Notes: generated from the letters alone by a model not told the origin. DNA of 64,000 nt from Hydrogenophilus thiooxidans (GCF_019049855.1 NZ_JAHLSY010000010.1:1-64000); one strand, 5' to 3'. Shown: positions 17,945 through 28,196, counted from the first letter of the stretch. Numbers and translations: made by a program.

Positions 17945-19528
17945 GTGACCGTGCTCTGCTTCGACGTTTTGGTGATTGGCTCAGGTCTTGCCGGACAATC
18001 GGTGGCGCTTCGTCTTGCCGACCATCGCCGTGTCCTGCTCGTTGCGAAACGGTCACTCACCGACACGGCCACCCAATGGGCGCAAGGGGGGATTGCCGCA
18101 GCGCTCGATACCCCCGAAGGAATCGCGTCGCACGTTCAAGACACGTTGATCGCTGGTGCCGGGCTCTGTCACGTCGAAACGGTTCGCTTCGTCGTCGAAC
18201 ACGGTCACCAGGCGATCGAATGGCTGATCGCGCAAGGGGTGCCGTTTACGCGCGACGCCGACGGCAGCTACCACCTGACGCGCGAAGGGGGCCACTCTGA
18301 GCGGCGCATCTACCATTCGGCCGACGCCACCGGCGCCGCCGTCCAAGAGACCCTCACCGCGAAAGTGCGTGCCCACCCCAACATCACCATCTGGGAGAAT
18401 CACCTTGCGCTCGACCTCATCACCGGCGCGCGGGTTGGAGTGCCGCAGCGGGGGTGCGTGGGAGCGTATCTCTTCGACCGCACCACCGGGCGGGTGAAAA
18501 CGGTCGCAGCGTCGCACACCGTGCTCGCAACCGGTGGCGCCGGGAAGGTCTACCTCTACTCGACCAACCCCGATATCGCCACAGGCGACGGCATCGCGAT
18601 GGCGTGGCGCGCAGGCTGTCGCGTCGCGAACATGGAGTTCATCCAGTTCCACCCCACCTGCCTCTTCCATCCGCATGCCAAATCCTTCCTGATCAGCGAA
18701 GCGGTGCGCGGCGAAGGGGGAATCCTCAAACTCCCAAACGGCGAGCGTTTCATGCCGCGACACGATCCGCGTGCAGAACTTGCGCCACGCGATATCGTCG
18801 CGCGGGCGATCGACTTCGAGATGAAGAAACACGGGCTCGATTGCGTCTATCTCGACATCAGCCACAAACCGGCCGAATGGATTCGCAGCCATTTCCCGAC
18901 CATTACGCAGCGCTGCCTCGAGCTCGGGATCGACATCACGCGCGAGCCGATCCCCGTGGTGCCGGCAGCCCACTACACGTGTGGCGGCGTCGTGGTCGAT
19001 CTCCGCGCTCGCACCGACCTTCCCAACCTCTATGCAGTAGGCGAAACCTCATGTACGGGGCTGCACGGTGCCAATCGCCTGGCGAGCAATTCGCTACTGG
19101 AGTGCGTGGTATTTGGCGAGGCGGCGGCACACGACATCCTCGCGCAGCCGGTTCATCCTGCCTGCACGCTTCCCGAATGGGATGAGAGCCAGGTTACCGA
19201 CCCAGACGAAGAGGTGGTAATCTCCCATAACTGGGATGAATTGCGCCGCTTCATGTGGGACTACGTCGGGATCGTGCGCAGCGACAAACGGTTGTTGCGC
19301 GCGATGCACCGCATCCGTCTCTTGAAACGGGAAATCGACGAGTTCTACGCCCACTTTCGCGTGAACAACGATCTGATCGAGTTGCGTAACCTCGTGCTCG
19401 TTGCCGAACTGATCGTCCGTTCGGCGATGCGCCGCAAGGAGAGCCGGGGGCTCCATTTTTCGCGTGACTACCCCGAACCGTTACCCAACGCGCGCGATAC
19501 GGTGCTTCGCCCACGGCGCCCCCGTTGA
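17945..19528 (+). CDS. nadB: L-aspartate oxidase
   Basis: FAD enzyme oxidising L-aspartate to iminoaspartate, the first step of de novo NAD synthesis. It has 527 aa. The N-terminal dinucleotide-binding motif [17 protein letters not shown] is at about 8-24. The active-site region [17 protein letters not shown] lies near 112-128, and [10 protein letters not shown] and [20 protein letters not shown] are succinate-dehydrogenase/fumarate-reductase family signatures. The start is GTG preceded by AGGGGAAAGG. It is divergent from rpoE. Confidence 0.97.
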   Translation: MTVLCFDVLVIGSGLAGQSVALRLADHRRVLLVAKRSLTDTATQWAQGGIAAALDTPEGIASHVQDTLIAGAGLCHVETVRFVVEHGHQAIEWLIAQGVPFTRDADGSYHLTREGGHSERRIYHSADATGAAVQETLTAKVRAHPNITIWENHLALDLITGARVGVPQRGCVGAYLFDRTTGRVKTVAASHTVLATGGAGKVYLYSTNPDIATGDGIAMAWRAGCRVANMEFIQFHPTCLFHPHAKSFLISEAVRGEGGILKLPNGERFMPRHDPRAELAPRDIVARAIDFEMKKHGLDCVYLDISHKPAEWIRSHFPTITQRCLELGIDITREPIPVVPAAHYTCGGVVVDLRARTDLPNLYAVGETSCTGLHGANRLASNSLLECVVFGEAAAHDILAQPVHPACTLPEWDESQVTDPDEEVVISHNWDELRRFMWDYVGIVRSDKRLLRAMHRIRLLKREIDEFYAHFRVNNDLIELRNLVLVAELIVRSAMRRKESRGLHFSRDYPEPLPNARDTVLRPRRPR

Positions 19529-19568
19529 AAAAGCCCTTTTGATCCCGTTTTACGCGCGCGTTGCCCCG

Positions 19569-20111
19569 TCAAGCGAACGGGGGCGACGCGTAGCCGATCC
19601 ACCCTTGCGCCCGAACCGCAAGACGCCAGTCATCGGCAGCGGAAAGCCGCCACCGTTCGGTCCAAATGGTGAAATGGGTTCCCTTGACCGTTCGGGCGGT
19701 GAGTCGCCACCACAACCCCACGCGCTGAAGCGCAACGAGCCGTCCGATGCGCTCTGCGGAGGCGGTAGCCCGGTTTGAGAAAGGCGCACCCGTAGGGTCG
19801 CGCACCGCTTGCACCCGATCCCCTTCGAGTAAATACCTTGTCGCGCGCTGCTCGCGCCAGCGCCAAGCCGTCTCGAGCGCCGATAGGGCAAGAAAGACGA
19901 CTGCCAGCGCGAGCGCTTTGCCGGCAAGGAACGCAAACGCAACCGCTGCACAAAGCCCGTGTGCGCCCACAAGCAGAACAACGGTCTGAGTGGGAGGCGG
20001 CAGCAAGACCGCTTCGCATGCCGGGAACGCGCTTCCTGGCCTCTTGCTGGGTGCCGCGCCCGTTTCGGGTGCCGCGCAACGGTGCGCTGCTTCAGATCCG
20101 CTTGAAGACAA
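19569..20111 (-). CDS. YgfX/CptA-like membrane protein, start uncertain
   Basis: A small membrane protein. Two hydrophobic helices ([20 protein letters not shown] and [20 protein letters not shown]) are followed by a basic beta-rich tail with [12 protein letters not shown] and [16 protein letters not shown], the layout of the YgfX family. No ATG lies between the fabF stop and the helices. The TTG at 20111 (180 aa, overlapping fabF by 20 nt) is my choice; a TTG at 20006 (about 145 aa) is also possible. No sdhE partner is adjacent. Family assignment rests on topology and pattern only. Confidence 0.5.
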   Translation of the reverse strand: MSSSGSEAAHRCAAPETGAAPSKRPGSAFPACEAVLLPPPTQTVVLLVGAHGLCAAVAFAFLAGKALALAVVFLALSALETAWRWREQRATRYLLEGDRVQAVRDPTGAPFSNRATASAERIGRLVALQRVGLWWRLTARTVKGTHFTIWTERWRLSAADDWRLAVRAQGWIGYASPPFA

Positions 20112-21327
20112 GCGTTGCGTTGGTGCCACCGAATCCGAACGAATTGGAGAGCGCCGCGCGAATCTTCGTCGCCCGCGCCGTATGCGGACAGTAATCGAGA
20201 TCGCACCCCTCGCCCGGTTCGTCGAGGTTGATCGTGGGCGGTGCAACCTGATGGTGGAGCGCAAGGATCGTAAAGATCGCCTCCACGCCACCTGCGGCCC
20301 CCAACAGATGCCCCGTCATCGACTTGGTCGAACTCATGATCAGCCGTTTTGCATGGTCGCCGAACGCGCGCTTCACCGCCAACGTTTCGGCGACGTCACC
20401 GAGCGGCGTCGAGGTGCCATGGGCGTTGATGTAATCGATTTCGTCGGGGTCGAGGCGCGCATCCCGCAGCGCATTCCGCATGCAGCGCATCGCCCCATCG
20501 CCATCCTCACACGGCGCCGTCATGTGGAAAGCGTCCGCACTCATACCGTACCCGACGAGCTCCGCGTAGATTCTCGCCCCGCGGCGCTTCGCGTGCTCGT
20601 ACTCTTCTAGGACGATCACGCCGGCACCTTCACCCAACACGAACCCATCGCGCGCTTTGTCCCACGGTCGGGACGCTTTTTCGGGTTCGTCGTTACGGGT
20701 CGAGAGCGCTTTTGCCGAGGCAAAGCCACCGATTGCAAGCGGCGTCACGGTCGATTCGGCACCGCCAGCGATCATCACGTCGGCATCGCCGTACTGAATG
20801 AGACGCGCCGACTCGCCGATCGAGTGGGTCGCGGTGGCACACGCGGAAACGACGGAGAGGTTGGGCCCTTTCGCCCCGAGCAGGATCGAGAGGTTGCCCG
20901 AGATCATGTTGATGATCGAACTGGGGATGAAGAAGGGCGAAATCTTCCGCGCGCCGCCGCTCAGGAAATCGTGGTGGGTCGCCTCGATCATCGGCAGACC
21001 GCCGATCCCCGAGCCAATATTGATCCCCACCCGTTCGGCGTTGGCCTCAGTAATCTCCAATCCGGCGTCGCGCACCGCCTGAATGCCAGCCGCCATGCCG
21101 TAGTGGATGAAGAGATCCATTCGGCGCGCCTCTTTCTTCGGCAGGTACGCGGTGACGTCGAAATTCTTGACTTCCCCAGCGATGCGCACCGGAAACGTGC
21201 TGGCGTCGAAACGCGTGATGGGACCAATGCCAGAGCGCCCCTCGACGATGTTTTTCCACGCCTCTTTGACACTATTGCCTACGGGAGAAACGATCCCCAG
21301 GCCGGTCACGACCACGCGCCGACGCAT
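20092..21327 (-). CDS. fabF: Beta-ketoacyl-ACP synthase II
   Basis: Condenses malonyl-ACP with acyl-ACP in fatty-acid elongation. It has 411 aa from [20 protein letters not shown]. The catalytic Cys lies in SACATATHS (about 164-172), with active-site His residues in [11 protein letters not shown] (about 303) and [11 protein letters not shown] (about 340). The start is supported by AAGGAG 7 nt upstream. It follows acpP by a 25-bp gap, the usual acpP-fabF pair. Confidence 0.98.
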   Translation of the reverse strand: MRRRVVVTGLGIVSPVGNSVKEAWKNIVEGRSGIGPITRFDASTFPVRIAGEVKNFDVTAYLPKKEARRMDLFIHYGMAAGIQAVRDAGLEITEANAERVGINIGSGIGGLPMIEATHHDFLSGGARKISPFFIPSSIINMISGNLSILLGAKGPNLSVVSACATATHSIGESARLIQYGDADVMIAGGAESTVTPLAIGGFASAKALSTRNDEPEKASRPWDKARDGFVLGEGAGVIVLEEYEHAKRRGARIYAELVGYGMSADAFHMTAPCEDGDGAMRCMRNALRDARLDPDEIDYINAHGTSTPLGDVAETLAVKRAFGDHAKRLIMSSTKSMTGHLLGAAGGVEAIFTILALHHQVAPPTINLDEPGEGCDLDYCPHTARATKIRAALSNSFGFGGTNATLVFKRI

Positions 21328-21352
21328 GCCGTACTCCTTCGGATAAAGGGAA

Positions 21353-21601
21353 TTATTTGTTGAGGTGCGCGACGATGTAGTCGATCGCCTGTTGCACCGT
21401 GGTGATCTTTTCAGCCTCCTCGTCCGGAATTTCGCACTCGAACTCCTCCTCAAGCGCCATGACGAGCTCAACCGTATCGAGCGAATCGGCCCCCAGATCC
21501 TCGACGAAAGACGACTCGTTCTTGATGTCGGCCTCATTCACGCCGAGTTGTTCGGCCACGACCTTTTTCACACGCTGCTCGATTTGCTCGATGTTTTCCA
21601 T
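21353..21601 (-). CDS. acpP: Acyl carrier protein
   Basis: A small acidic carrier of acyl intermediates, 82 aa. The DSL motif in [20 protein letters not shown] places the phosphopantetheine attachment at Ser40. The ATG is preceded by AAGGAGTCATCC. It lies between fabG and fabF in the canonical order and is the substrate of AcpS encoded at 8473-8892. Confidence 0.98.
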   Translation of the reverse strand: MENIEQIEQRVKKVVAEQLGVNEADIKNESSFVEDLGADSLDTVELVMALEEEFECEIPDEEAEKITTVQQAIDYIVAHLNK

Positions 21602-21672
21602 TTCGGATGACTCCTTGAACGGGATGAAAAGCGAGGTTATTCTACCAAAGCAAAAAGCAATTCAAGCCTTTT

Positions 21673-22452
21673 TCACGCCATGTACATACCGCCATTGACG
21701 TGAAGTGTGGCGCCGGTGACATAGGATGCCGCCGGTGACGCCAAGAAGAGCACACACCCGGCAACTTCCGCAACCGACCCCAAGCGCCCCAACGCGATCT
21801 GGCTCGCGAGCAGCTCGCGTTGGGCTTCGGGTAACGCTTCGGTCATATTGGTTTCGATGAAACCCGGCGCAACGCAGTTCACGGTGATGTTGCGGCTACC
21901 CAATTCGCGCGCCAACGCCCGGCTCATCCCCGCAACGCCCGCTTTTGCGGCGGCGTAGTTGGCCTGCCCGGCGTTCCCCATGCTGCCGACCACAGAGGTG
22001 ATATTGATGATCCGCCCGTACCGCGCTTTCATCATCCCTTTGAGCACGAGGCGCGACAGACGAAAGACCGCCGTGAGGTTGGTATCGATCACTGCCTGCC
22101 ATTCGTCGTCTTTCATCCGCATCGCCAGGTTGTCTTTGGTGATGCCCGCGTTATTGACCAGAATGGTGATCGCACCGCGCGCTTTCTCGATCGCGCGAAC
22201 CAAACGCTCGGCCGCAGCGCCGTCGGTGACATCGAGCACGTGCCCTTCGCCGCTCAGCCCTGCCGCAGCGAAACGGGCGCGGATCGCCTCAGCACCCGCT
22301 TCGCTCGTTGCCGTTCCGATCACATAGGCGCCTGCTGCGGCGAGCCAGTCCGCCACCGCCGCGCCGATCCCGCGCGACGCACCGGTGACAAGCGCCGTCT
22401 GCCCATCCAGCCGAAACGCGCGCGCTACCGTTTCCTGCACCGTCTGCTCCAT
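21673..22452 (-). CDS. fabG: 3-oxoacyl-ACP reductase
   Basis: NADPH-dependent SDR that reduces beta-ketoacyl-ACP. It has 259 aa from MEQTVQETVA. The cofactor motif is TGASRGIG, the NAG motif is NNAGITKDN, the catalytic Ser lies in ITSVVGSMGN and the Tyr/Lys pair in YAAAKAG. The start at 22452 is preferred for its GGAAAG 8 nt upstream and lies 1 nt after the fabD stop. A start at 22470 would add six residues. Confidence 0.97.
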   Translation of the reverse strand: MEQTVQETVARAFRLDGQTALVTGASRGIGAAVADWLAAAGAYVIGTATSEAGAEAIRARFAAAGLSGEGHVLDVTDGAAAERLVRAIEKARGAITILVNNAGITKDNLAMRMKDDEWQAVIDTNLTAVFRLSRLVLKGMMKARYGRIINITSVVGSMGNAGQANYAAAKAGVAGMSRALARELGSRNITVNCVAPGFIETNMTEALPEAQRELLASQIALGRLGSVAEVAGCVLFLASPAASYVTGATLHVNGGMYMA

Positions 22453-22453
22453 C

Positions 22454-23401
22454 TCAATTCTTTCCGTCATGGCGTTCTGTCTCAAGCAGCGACTGCACGG
22501 CTTGCGCATCGCTCAACGCGACGCTTTCAAGCGACTTGACGATCCGCTTCGTGAGCCCCGCAAGCACTTTCCCAGGACCACATTCGACCACTTGCGTGAC
22601 CCCCGAAGCCGCCGCGTGTTCGATCGTTTCGATCCAGCGCACGGGGGAATAGGCTTGCGCTACGAGCGCGGCACGAATCGCTTCCGGCTCTGCGTGCCTT
22701 GCCACGTCGACGTTGTGGATCACCGGGATGCGGGGCGAACGCAACGCAACTTCGGCAAGCGCAACCGCAAGCCGCTCCGCAGCGGGACGCATCAGCGCAC
22801 AGTGAAAGGGGGCGCTCACCGGCAAGAGCACCGCGCGTTTGGCGCCGCGCGCTTTCGCAAGCTCCGAAGCCCGCAAGACCGCGTCCCGATGCCCCGCAAC
22901 CACGATCTGGCCGGGGGCGTTGAGATTCGCGGGGGCAACGATCTCCTCTGCCGATGCGACCTGAGCACACACGTCGGAGACCGCCGCAGCATCGAGCCCC
23001 AAGATCGCTGCCATCGCTCCCACGCCCTCCGGCACGGCCTCTTGCATCGCCTCCCCTCGCAGGCGAACCAACCGGACGGCGTCAGGAAAAGCAAGCGCCT
23101 CAGCAGCCACGAGCGCACTGTACTCGCCGAGGCTGTGCCCCGCAAGGAACGCGGGATCATGGCCACCGAGCGCTTTCCATGCCCGCCAGACCGCAACGCC
23201 AGCAGTGAGCATCACCGGCTGGGTATTGCGCGTCCGCGCGAGTTCCGCCTCCGGCCCCTCATCGACCAGACGCCACAGATCGATCCCCAAGGCATCGCTC
23301 GCCTCCCGAAAGGTTTCCCGAATGGCCGGCAATCCTTCGTAGGCGCGCATCATGCCGACACTCTGTGACCCCTGACCGGGAAAGACAAACATCGTCGTCA
23401 T
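22454..23401 (-). CDS. fabD: Malonyl-CoA:ACP transacylase
   Basis: Loads malonyl groups from CoA onto ACP. It has 315 aa from MTTMFVFPGQGSQSVGMM. The nucleophilic Ser is in GHSLGEYSALVAA (about 92-104), and the catalytic His is in the VSAPFHCALM segment (about 200). GAGGAG lies before the ATG. It is encoded between fabH and fabG. Confidence 0.98.
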   Translation of the reverse strand: MTTMFVFPGQGSQSVGMMRAYEGLPAIRETFREASDALGIDLWRLVDEGPEAELARTRNTQPVMLTAGVAVWRAWKALGGHDPAFLAGHSLGEYSALVAAEALAFPDAVRLVRLRGEAMQEAVPEGVGAMAAILGLDAAAVSDVCAQVASAEEIVAPANLNAPGQIVVAGHRDAVLRASELAKARGAKRAVLLPVSAPFHCALMRPAAERLAVALAEVALRSPRIPVIHNVDVARHAEPEAIRAALVAQAYSPVRWIETIEHAAASGVTQVVECGPGKVLAGLTKRIVKSLESVALSDAQAVQSLLETERHDGKN

Positions 23402-23426
23402 GCGTCTCCTCGCTTTTTGGTTCAGG

Positions 23427-24395
23427 TCACCAACGCAGAAGCGCAGCACCCCAGGTAAAACCGCCACCGATCCCTTCGAGCAGCACCGTTTGACCGGGCA
23501 GGATCTGCCCCGCCTGCACCGCATCGCACAACGCAAGCGGTATCGACGCCGCCGAGGTATTGCCGTGCTGCTGCACGGTGGTCAGTACCCGCGAAAAAGG
23601 CACCTCAAGACGCTTCGCCGTCGCCTCCAAAATACGGATATTGGCTTGATGGGGCACCAACCAGTCGAGCCGATCGGGAGTCATCTGCGCCGCTTCGAGC
23701 ACTTCCAGCGCAACGTCGGCAAGCGACTGCACGGCAAATTTGAATACCGCCTGACCCTGCATCCGGACGAACGGATCTCCCGTCACTTGGCCATGCGCAG
23801 TCTGGCCCGGAACACAGAGAAGGTGGCGGTAGCGTCCGTCGGCGTGCAATTTCGTCGCCAAAATACCGGGCGCGTCGCTCGCTTCGAGCAGCACCGCACC
23901 CGCCCCGTCGCCGAAGAGCACGCAGGTCGTGCGGTCACGCCAATCCAGAATACGGGAGAAGATTTCGGCGCCGATCACCAACGCGCGCTGCGCAGCGCCC
24001 AATCGTATAAATTGGTCGGCCAACGTCAACGCATAGACGAAACCGGTACACACCGCTTGGACGTCGAATGCCGGCGAACCGTTGGTAATCCCCAGTTTGT
24101 CCTGCACGATCGTCGCGGTGCTCGGAAAAATCATGTCGGGCGTTGAAGTCGCCAGAACGATCAGCTCCACGTCGTTCGGCTGCCAACCTGCGGTGGCAAG
24201 CGCCTGCTGCGCCGCAACAACCGCCAGATCGCTCGTCTGCTCGTCGTCGGCAGCAAAATGGCGGGTGATGATCCCGGAACGTGTGCGGATCCACTCGTCT
24301 GACGTATCGACCCCACGCGCAACGAGCTCCTCGTTGGTAACGGGAGCCCCGGGAAGGTACCCACCCACTGCGACGAGCCGAGAATAGCGGGCCAT
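23427..24395 (-). CDS. fabH: Beta-ketoacyl-ACP synthase III
   Basis: Starts fatty-acid synthesis by condensing acetyl-CoA with malonyl-ACP. It has 322 aa from [20 protein letters not shown]. The catalytic Cys is in [12 protein letters not shown] (about 115), His in VPHQANIRI (about 249) and Asn in [12 protein letters not shown] (about 279). AAAGGGGAG lies just before the ATG; an ATG 15 nt upstream overlaps the plsX stop. Confidence 0.97.
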   Translation of the reverse strand: MARYSRLVAVGGYLPGAPVTNEELVARGVDTSDEWIRTRSGIITRHFAADDEQTSDLAVVAAQQALATAGWQPNDVELIVLATSTPDMIFPSTATIVQDKLGITNGSPAFDVQAVCTGFVYALTLADQFIRLGAAQRALVIGAEIFSRILDWRDRTTCVLFGDGAGAVLLEASDAPGILATKLHADGRYRHLLCVPGQTAHGQVTGDPFVRMQGQAVFKFAVQSLADVALEVLEAAQMTPDRLDWLVPHQANIRILEATAKRLEVPFSRVLTTVQQHGNTSAASIPLALCDAVQAGQILPGQTVLLEGIGGGFTWGAALLRW

Positions 24396-24406
24396 CGTCT
24401 CCCCTT

Positions 24407-25453
24407 TCATCCCGCAGAAGGCGTCGAGTCAGCCGTGTTTTCCGCGGCGCAAACCCCGTTGAGCGCCGCCAACTGCTCCGCGACGCGATCGACCAGGCGA
24501 TGGGTGCCGGCCTCCCAAGCCCGCTCGAGCGCCCAACCGAACGCATAGGCGTCGACCCCGCCATGACTCTTCACGACGGCGCCGCGCAAGCCGACCAAGA
24601 CCGCCCCGTTGTACCGCCGCGGATCGACACGATCCTTGAAGCGGCGCAACACCGGCAATGCCACCAATGCGGCCAGTTTCGTCCACCACGCTCGGGAAAA
24701 CTCTTCCCGCAGGAACGTCGCCAACATCTGCGCCAGCCCCTCGGTCGTCTTCAACGCCACGTTGCCGACGAACCCGTCGCACACCACCACGTCGGCAGCG
24801 CCCGCGTAGATATCTTCCACGTTGCCGACGAAATTGAGCGGCGACGCTGCAAGGAACTCCGCGGCTTCGCGAACGACCTGGTTGCCTTTGATCGCCTCTT
24901 CGCCGATATTGAGTAGCCCTACGCGAGGCTCGGAGACCCCTTCGACCGCGCGCACCAGCGCCGCCCCCATCACGCCGAATTGCAGGAGGTGTTCTGCGGT
25001 GCAGTCGACGTTCGCGCCCAGATCGAGCACCCAAACCCGCCCCTGGCGCGCCGGCAATACCGTTGCGATCGCCGGGCGATCGATCCCCGGCAAGGTTTTG
25101 AGGACGAAACGGGCAATCGCCATCAGCGCACCGGTATTACCGGCAGAGACGGCGGCCACTGCCCGACCATCACGCACCAACTCGATTGCGCGGCGCATCG
25201 ATGAATCGCGTTTGGTCCGCAGCGCCGACTGGGGCAACTCGTCCATCGCGACGACCTGAGACGCCGGCTCCAAGGTGATTCGGTCCGGGAAACGACGGGC
25301 AAGGCGCTCGACTTCGGGCGCCAACCGATCGGGCATACCCACCGCAATGACGCGCGCGGCGGTGTTTTTGATCAAAAATGTTTCGATCGCAGGGATCGTG
25401 ACGGAGACTCCATGGTCTCCGCCCATACAATCGACAGCCAGCGCGTGGTTCAT
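24407..25453 (-). CDS. plsX: Phosphate acyltransferase PlsX
   Basis: Converts acyl-ACP to acyl-phosphate for PlsY and links fatty-acid to phospholipid synthesis. It has 348 aa. Family segments are [12 protein letters not shown] at the N-terminus, [14 protein letters not shown] near 105 and [20 protein letters not shown] near 220-240. It overlaps the rpmF stop by 4 nt (ATGA) and precedes fabH. Confidence 0.97.
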   Translation of the reverse strand: MNHALAVDCMGGDHGVSVTIPAIETFLIKNTAARVIAVGMPDRLAPEVERLARRFPDRITLEPASQVVAMDELPQSALRTKRDSSMRRAIELVRDGRAVAAVSAGNTGALMAIARFVLKTLPGIDRPAIATVLPARQGRVWVLDLGANVDCTAEHLLQFGVMGAALVRAVEGVSEPRVGLLNIGEEAIKGNQVVREAAEFLAASPLNFVGNVEDIYAGAADVVVCDGFVGNVALKTTEGLAQMLATFLREEFSRAWWTKLAALVALPVLRRFKDRVDPRRYNGAVLVGLRGAVVKSHGGVDAYAFGWALERAWEAGTHRLVDRVAEQLAALNGVCAAENTADSTPSAG

Positions 25454-25629
25454 TCGCCAGCGGTATCGATCACTTTACGACCGCGATAAAAACCACTCGG
25501 CGTCACATGGTGACGAAGATGGACTTCACCCGTGGCGGCATCGACCGCGATCGGCGGGTTCTTCAGGCGGTCATGCGACCGATGCATGCCACGCTTCGAC
25601 GGTGATTTTTTGTTCTGCTGAACAGCCAT
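25450..25629 (-). CDS. rpmF: 50S ribosomal protein L32
   Basis: A 59-aa basic protein starting [20 protein letters not shown] and containing [19 protein letters not shown], the L32 pattern. Its C-terminal half lacks the zinc-ribbon cysteine pairs of some L32 proteins, as in the zinc-free type. It lies between yceD and plsX, the conserved yceD-rpmF-plsX order, with a 4-nt overlap into plsX. Confidence 0.97.
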   Translation of the reverse strand: MAVQQNKKSPSKRGMHRSHDRLKNPPIAVDAATGEVHLRHHVTPSGFYRGRKVIDTAGE

Positions 25630-25632
25630 GAT

Positions 25633-26133
25633 TTAGCGCTCCATTTGACGTAACACGGAAAAAGGGGAAAGCGGTTCGCCCACTTGCGCCGGCCCCGGCA
25701 ACGCGCACGCATCATGCACCGCACCTTGAGGCCACGCCAACAACAGCTCCTCTTCCAACAGCTCGAGTAGCGTGATGGGTTCGTCCATCACGCGCGCATC
25801 CCAGTTCTCCTCCTCGAGCTCCTCTTCCGGAATCGCCTCCGCAGACCGGTACCAAACGACCAGACGTTCGATCACCACCGTCCAAGGCGCCACCGCGAGA
25901 CAATGCGGGCAGACCACGGGCAGCACGCCTTCGAGGCGCAGCCGACTCGCGGCACGCCCTTCCGGCGTTCGTTCGGGCTCGACCCGCCAATCGAGCGTCG
26001 CGGCAAGGTCACCGATCTGCTCCGCTGCACGCGCAAACCGCGCTGCGGCCACTTTTCCGGACCACGGCGCGTCGCCTCGAACGAAAGCAACCGGATCGAA
26101 TACCTGAGCGAGGAGATCAGGATGTTCGGACAT
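25633..26133 (-). CDS. yceD: YceD/DUF177 family protein (23S rRNA accumulation protein)
   Basis: A 166-aa acidic protein with the conserved core VCPHCLAVAPWTVVIERLVV (CxxC at about 94-97) and an acidic block EEELEEENWDARV, typical of the DUF177/YceD family encoded with rpmF and linked to 23S rRNA accumulation. It is the first gene of the rpmF-plsX-fab operon. No ribosome-binding site precedes the ATG, and a strong -10 box ends 9 nt upstream, so the mRNA may be nearly leaderless. Confidence 0.88.
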   Translation of the reverse strand: MSEHPDLLAQVFDPVAFVRGDAPWSGKVAAARFARAAEQIGDLAATLDWRVEPERTPEGRAASRLRLEGVLPVVCPHCLAVAPWTVVIERLVVWYRSAEAIPEEELEEENWDARVMDEPITLLELLEEELLLAWPQGAVHDACALPGPAQVGEPLSPFSVLRQMER

Positions 26134-26142
26134 AAAAGCGGA

Positions 26143-26171
26143 ATGATAAAATGTTCGCCACTTTTTGTCAA
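26143..26171 (-). promoter_or_regulatory. Promoter of yceD-rpmF-plsX-fab operon
   Basis: Minus-strand consensus TTGACA (26166-26171), 17-bp spacer, and TATCAT (26143-26148). The start point would lie about 0-4 nt before the yceD ATG. It lies in the short divergent gap with maf and likely drives the whole fatty-acid cluster. Confidence 0.82.
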
Positions 26172-26185
26172 AGCCTTGCGTCCCG

Positions 26186-26785
26186 ATGAACAGACCCGAT
26201 TCTGCGCTTTTGGTGCTCGCATCTACCTCCCCGTACCGTCGTGCGTTGCTGGCGCGACTCAATCTCGACTTCGTCACCGCAAATCCCGAAACCGACGAAA
26301 CCCCACAGCCCAACGAATCGCCGCGCAACCTTGCCTTGCGTCTTGCCGAAGCCAAGGCGCGCGCTGCGGCCCGTCAATTCGCGCAACCCGCCCTCATCAT
26401 CGGCAGCGACCAAGTGGCCGCGTTGGGCAACGAACGCTTCGGTAAACCGGGCACGCCGGATCGCGCGATCGCGCAACTCAAGCGCATGCGCGGGGAAACC
26501 GTCTGTTTTTATACGGCAGTAGCCGTTTTCGACACCGCGACACAACAGAGCCTGGTCACCGAGGTTCCCACCGCGGTGACCTTTCGCGCCGACCTCACGG
26601 ATGATGCGATCGAACGGTACGTGCGCATCGAACAACCGCTCGATTGTGCGGGCGCCGCCAAAATCGAAGCGCTCGGCATCACGTTGGTCGAAAAAGTGGT
26701 CAGCGACGACCCCACTGCGCTCATCGGGCTACCGTTGATCGCCACCGTTCGCCTGCTGCGCCGTTTCGGCTGGCAAATCCCGTGA
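26186..26785 (+). CDS. Maf-family nucleotide pyrophosphatase (YceF type)
   Basis: A 199-aa Maf protein. The family motif at the N-terminus is LVLASTSPYRRALLARLNLD, with IIGSDQVAAL at about 69-78 and a C-terminal DPTALIGLPL segment. The YceF type hydrolyses modified nucleotides such as m7GTP. I used the ATG at 26186; an upstream TTG at 26165 overlaps the yceD promoter. It is divergent from yceD. The 3' end overlaps the convergent rluC by 57 nt. Confidence 0.93.
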   Translation: MNRPDSALLVLASTSPYRRALLARLNLDFVTANPETDETPQPNESPRNLALRLAEAKARAAARQFAQPALIIGSDQVAALGNERFGKPGTPDRAIAQLKRMRGETVCFYTAVAVFDTATQQSLVTEVPTAVTFRADLTDDAIERYVRIEQPLDCAGAAKIEALGITLVEKVVSDDPTALIGLPLIATVRLLRRFGWQIP

Positions 26786-27802
26786 CGCACCCTTCAGTAC
26801 CCGCTGGGGCACCCCACCTTCGGTCGGCCGCCCCAGCCGTCTGACGCACTTTGTGAGCGCCGCAGGAAGCGGCGCATCGAGCACGAGACGCTGCCCCGAT
26901 TCGGGATGGTGAAACGACAGTCGGCTGGCATGGAGAAACAAACGCGGCAGATCGAGTCGACGCGCCACCACCTTATTGAGCGAAAAATCGCCGTACTTCT
27001 CGTCCCCAACGATCGGGTGCCCGACGTGCGCCAAATGGGCGCGAATTTGATGGGTCCTTCCCGTATGGATCTGCACTTCGACCAACGAAAACCCCGGCGC
27101 AGGCTCGCCCCACGACGCAAGACGAACCACCTCCGAATCCGAAGGTTTCCCCGTCTCGGCGATGCGCACCCGTCGCTCCCCCGCCGCAGTCAAGTAGCGC
27201 TCAAGCGGCGCGCGAATGCGTAAGCGCGGTTCTGCCATCACCCCAACCGTCAGAGCGAGGTAGGTTTTCGCCACCTCGCCAGTGCGCCAAGCCGCTTGCA
27301 ACTTTTTCAACGCGCGACGCGTTTTCGCGATCACGAGCAACCCGGACGTATCCCGGTCGAGCCGATGGACGAGCTCCCAGCGCTGCGCCTCTGGCCAATG
27401 GGCACGCACCCACTCGATCAAACCCCAGGAAAGCCCCGACCCGCCATGAACCGCGACCCCAGAGGGTTTGTCGACGACGAGCAGCGCCGCATCCTCATAG
27501 ACCACCGAAAGCGAAGCGAGCGCCCGCGCGGGTGGCGCCACCGCAGGAGCGGGTTCGGGCAAACGCAACGGCGGCACCCGCACCGTCTGGCCTGCGTACA
27601 ACCGACTGTCGGGTTGCGCACGGCGACCATCGACCCGCACTTCACCGCACCGAATGATGCGATAAATCAACGCCTTCGGCGCCCCCTTCAGATGGCGACG
27701 CAAGAAATTGTCCAACCGCTGCGGCCCCTCGGTCACCTGCAAAAAACGGACCGCAGATGTGACTGGCGCGGGTTCCCGGTCGAGATCTTGCGCTTTTCCC
27801 AT
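26729..27802 (-). CDS. rluC: 23S rRNA pseudouridine synthase RluC
   Basis: Makes pseudouridines at 955/2504/2580 (E. coli numbering) of 23S rRNA. It has 357 aa with an S4 domain (about 28-75, QRLDNFLRRHLKGAPKALIY). The catalytic motif HRLDRDTSGLLVIAK is near 148-162, and TGRTHQIRAHLAH near 245. It is divergent from rne, as in E. coli. No ribosome-binding site is visible; TATAGT lies 7 nt before the ATG. The C-terminal 18 codons overlap the maf 3' end on the other strand. Confidence 0.95.
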   Translation of the reverse strand: MGKAQDLDREPAPVTSAVRFLQVTEGPQRLDNFLRRHLKGAPKALIYRIIRCGEVRVDGRRAQPDSRLYAGQTVRVPPLRLPEPAPAVAPPARALASLSVVYEDAALLVVDKPSGVAVHGGSGLSWGLIEWVRAHWPEAQRWELVHRLDRDTSGLLVIAKTRRALKKLQAAWRTGEVAKTYLALTVGVMAEPRLRIRAPLERYLTAAGERRVRIAETGKPSDSEVVRLASWGEPAPGFSLVEVQIHTGRTHQIRAHLAHVGHPIVGDEKYGDFSLNKVVARRLDLPRLFLHASRLSFHHPESGQRLVLDAPLPAALTKCVRRLGRPTEGGVPQRVLKGASRDLPAETAQQANGGDQR

Positions 27803-28196
27803 AATCAGTACTATACTTTCGACTTGACCAAGACCCGATCTTACTCCTTTGGTCGAGCCGTTTATCACTGCTCCCAAAAGGGTCTTGACCGGTTTTTTCG
27901 TTACGCACTGAACCCGACCAACCTTCTTCGGCGGTGCCTGACGTAAGGAAAGCAAGTGAAGCGCTCATTGGGTTTCGAGCGCGCCATCGAGGAATCCGTG
28001 AACACGATTTTTTTGACCCTCTTCCCGCTTCTTCTCATTGCGCTCGCCTGTACCTTAAGGCGTAAGAGCGTTGTGCCGGCTGCTTTTCGGTCTAAGCCAA
28101 CCCTCTGTGCGCATCGCGAAGCGGCACGGTCCGCACGGCTTATCCCTCCCCTTTCCTGTCGGGTCCCGCCCATCGACTCGTGGAGACCCGAATCCG
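27803..28196. other. Intergenic region between rluC and rne (rne leader)
   Basis: A 394-bp gap without a convincing gene. The rluC side has TATAGT (27810-27815, minus). Towards rne it is pyrimidine-rich with several GC hairpins, the last of which masks the rne ribosome-binding site (28160-28190). Size and arrangement recall the long autoregulatory 5' leader of E. coli rne. No clear -35/-10 pair for rne was found. Confidence 0.6.
28160..28190 (+). promoter_or_regulatory. Hairpin masking the rne ribosome-binding site
   Basis: CGGGTCCC (28160-28167) can pair with GG-A-GACCCG (28182-28190) with one bulged A, closing a 14-nt loop. The 3' arm contains the GGAG (28182-28185) that lies 11 nt before the rne ATG, so the folded leader would hide the likely ribosome-binding site. 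Confidence 0.5.
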
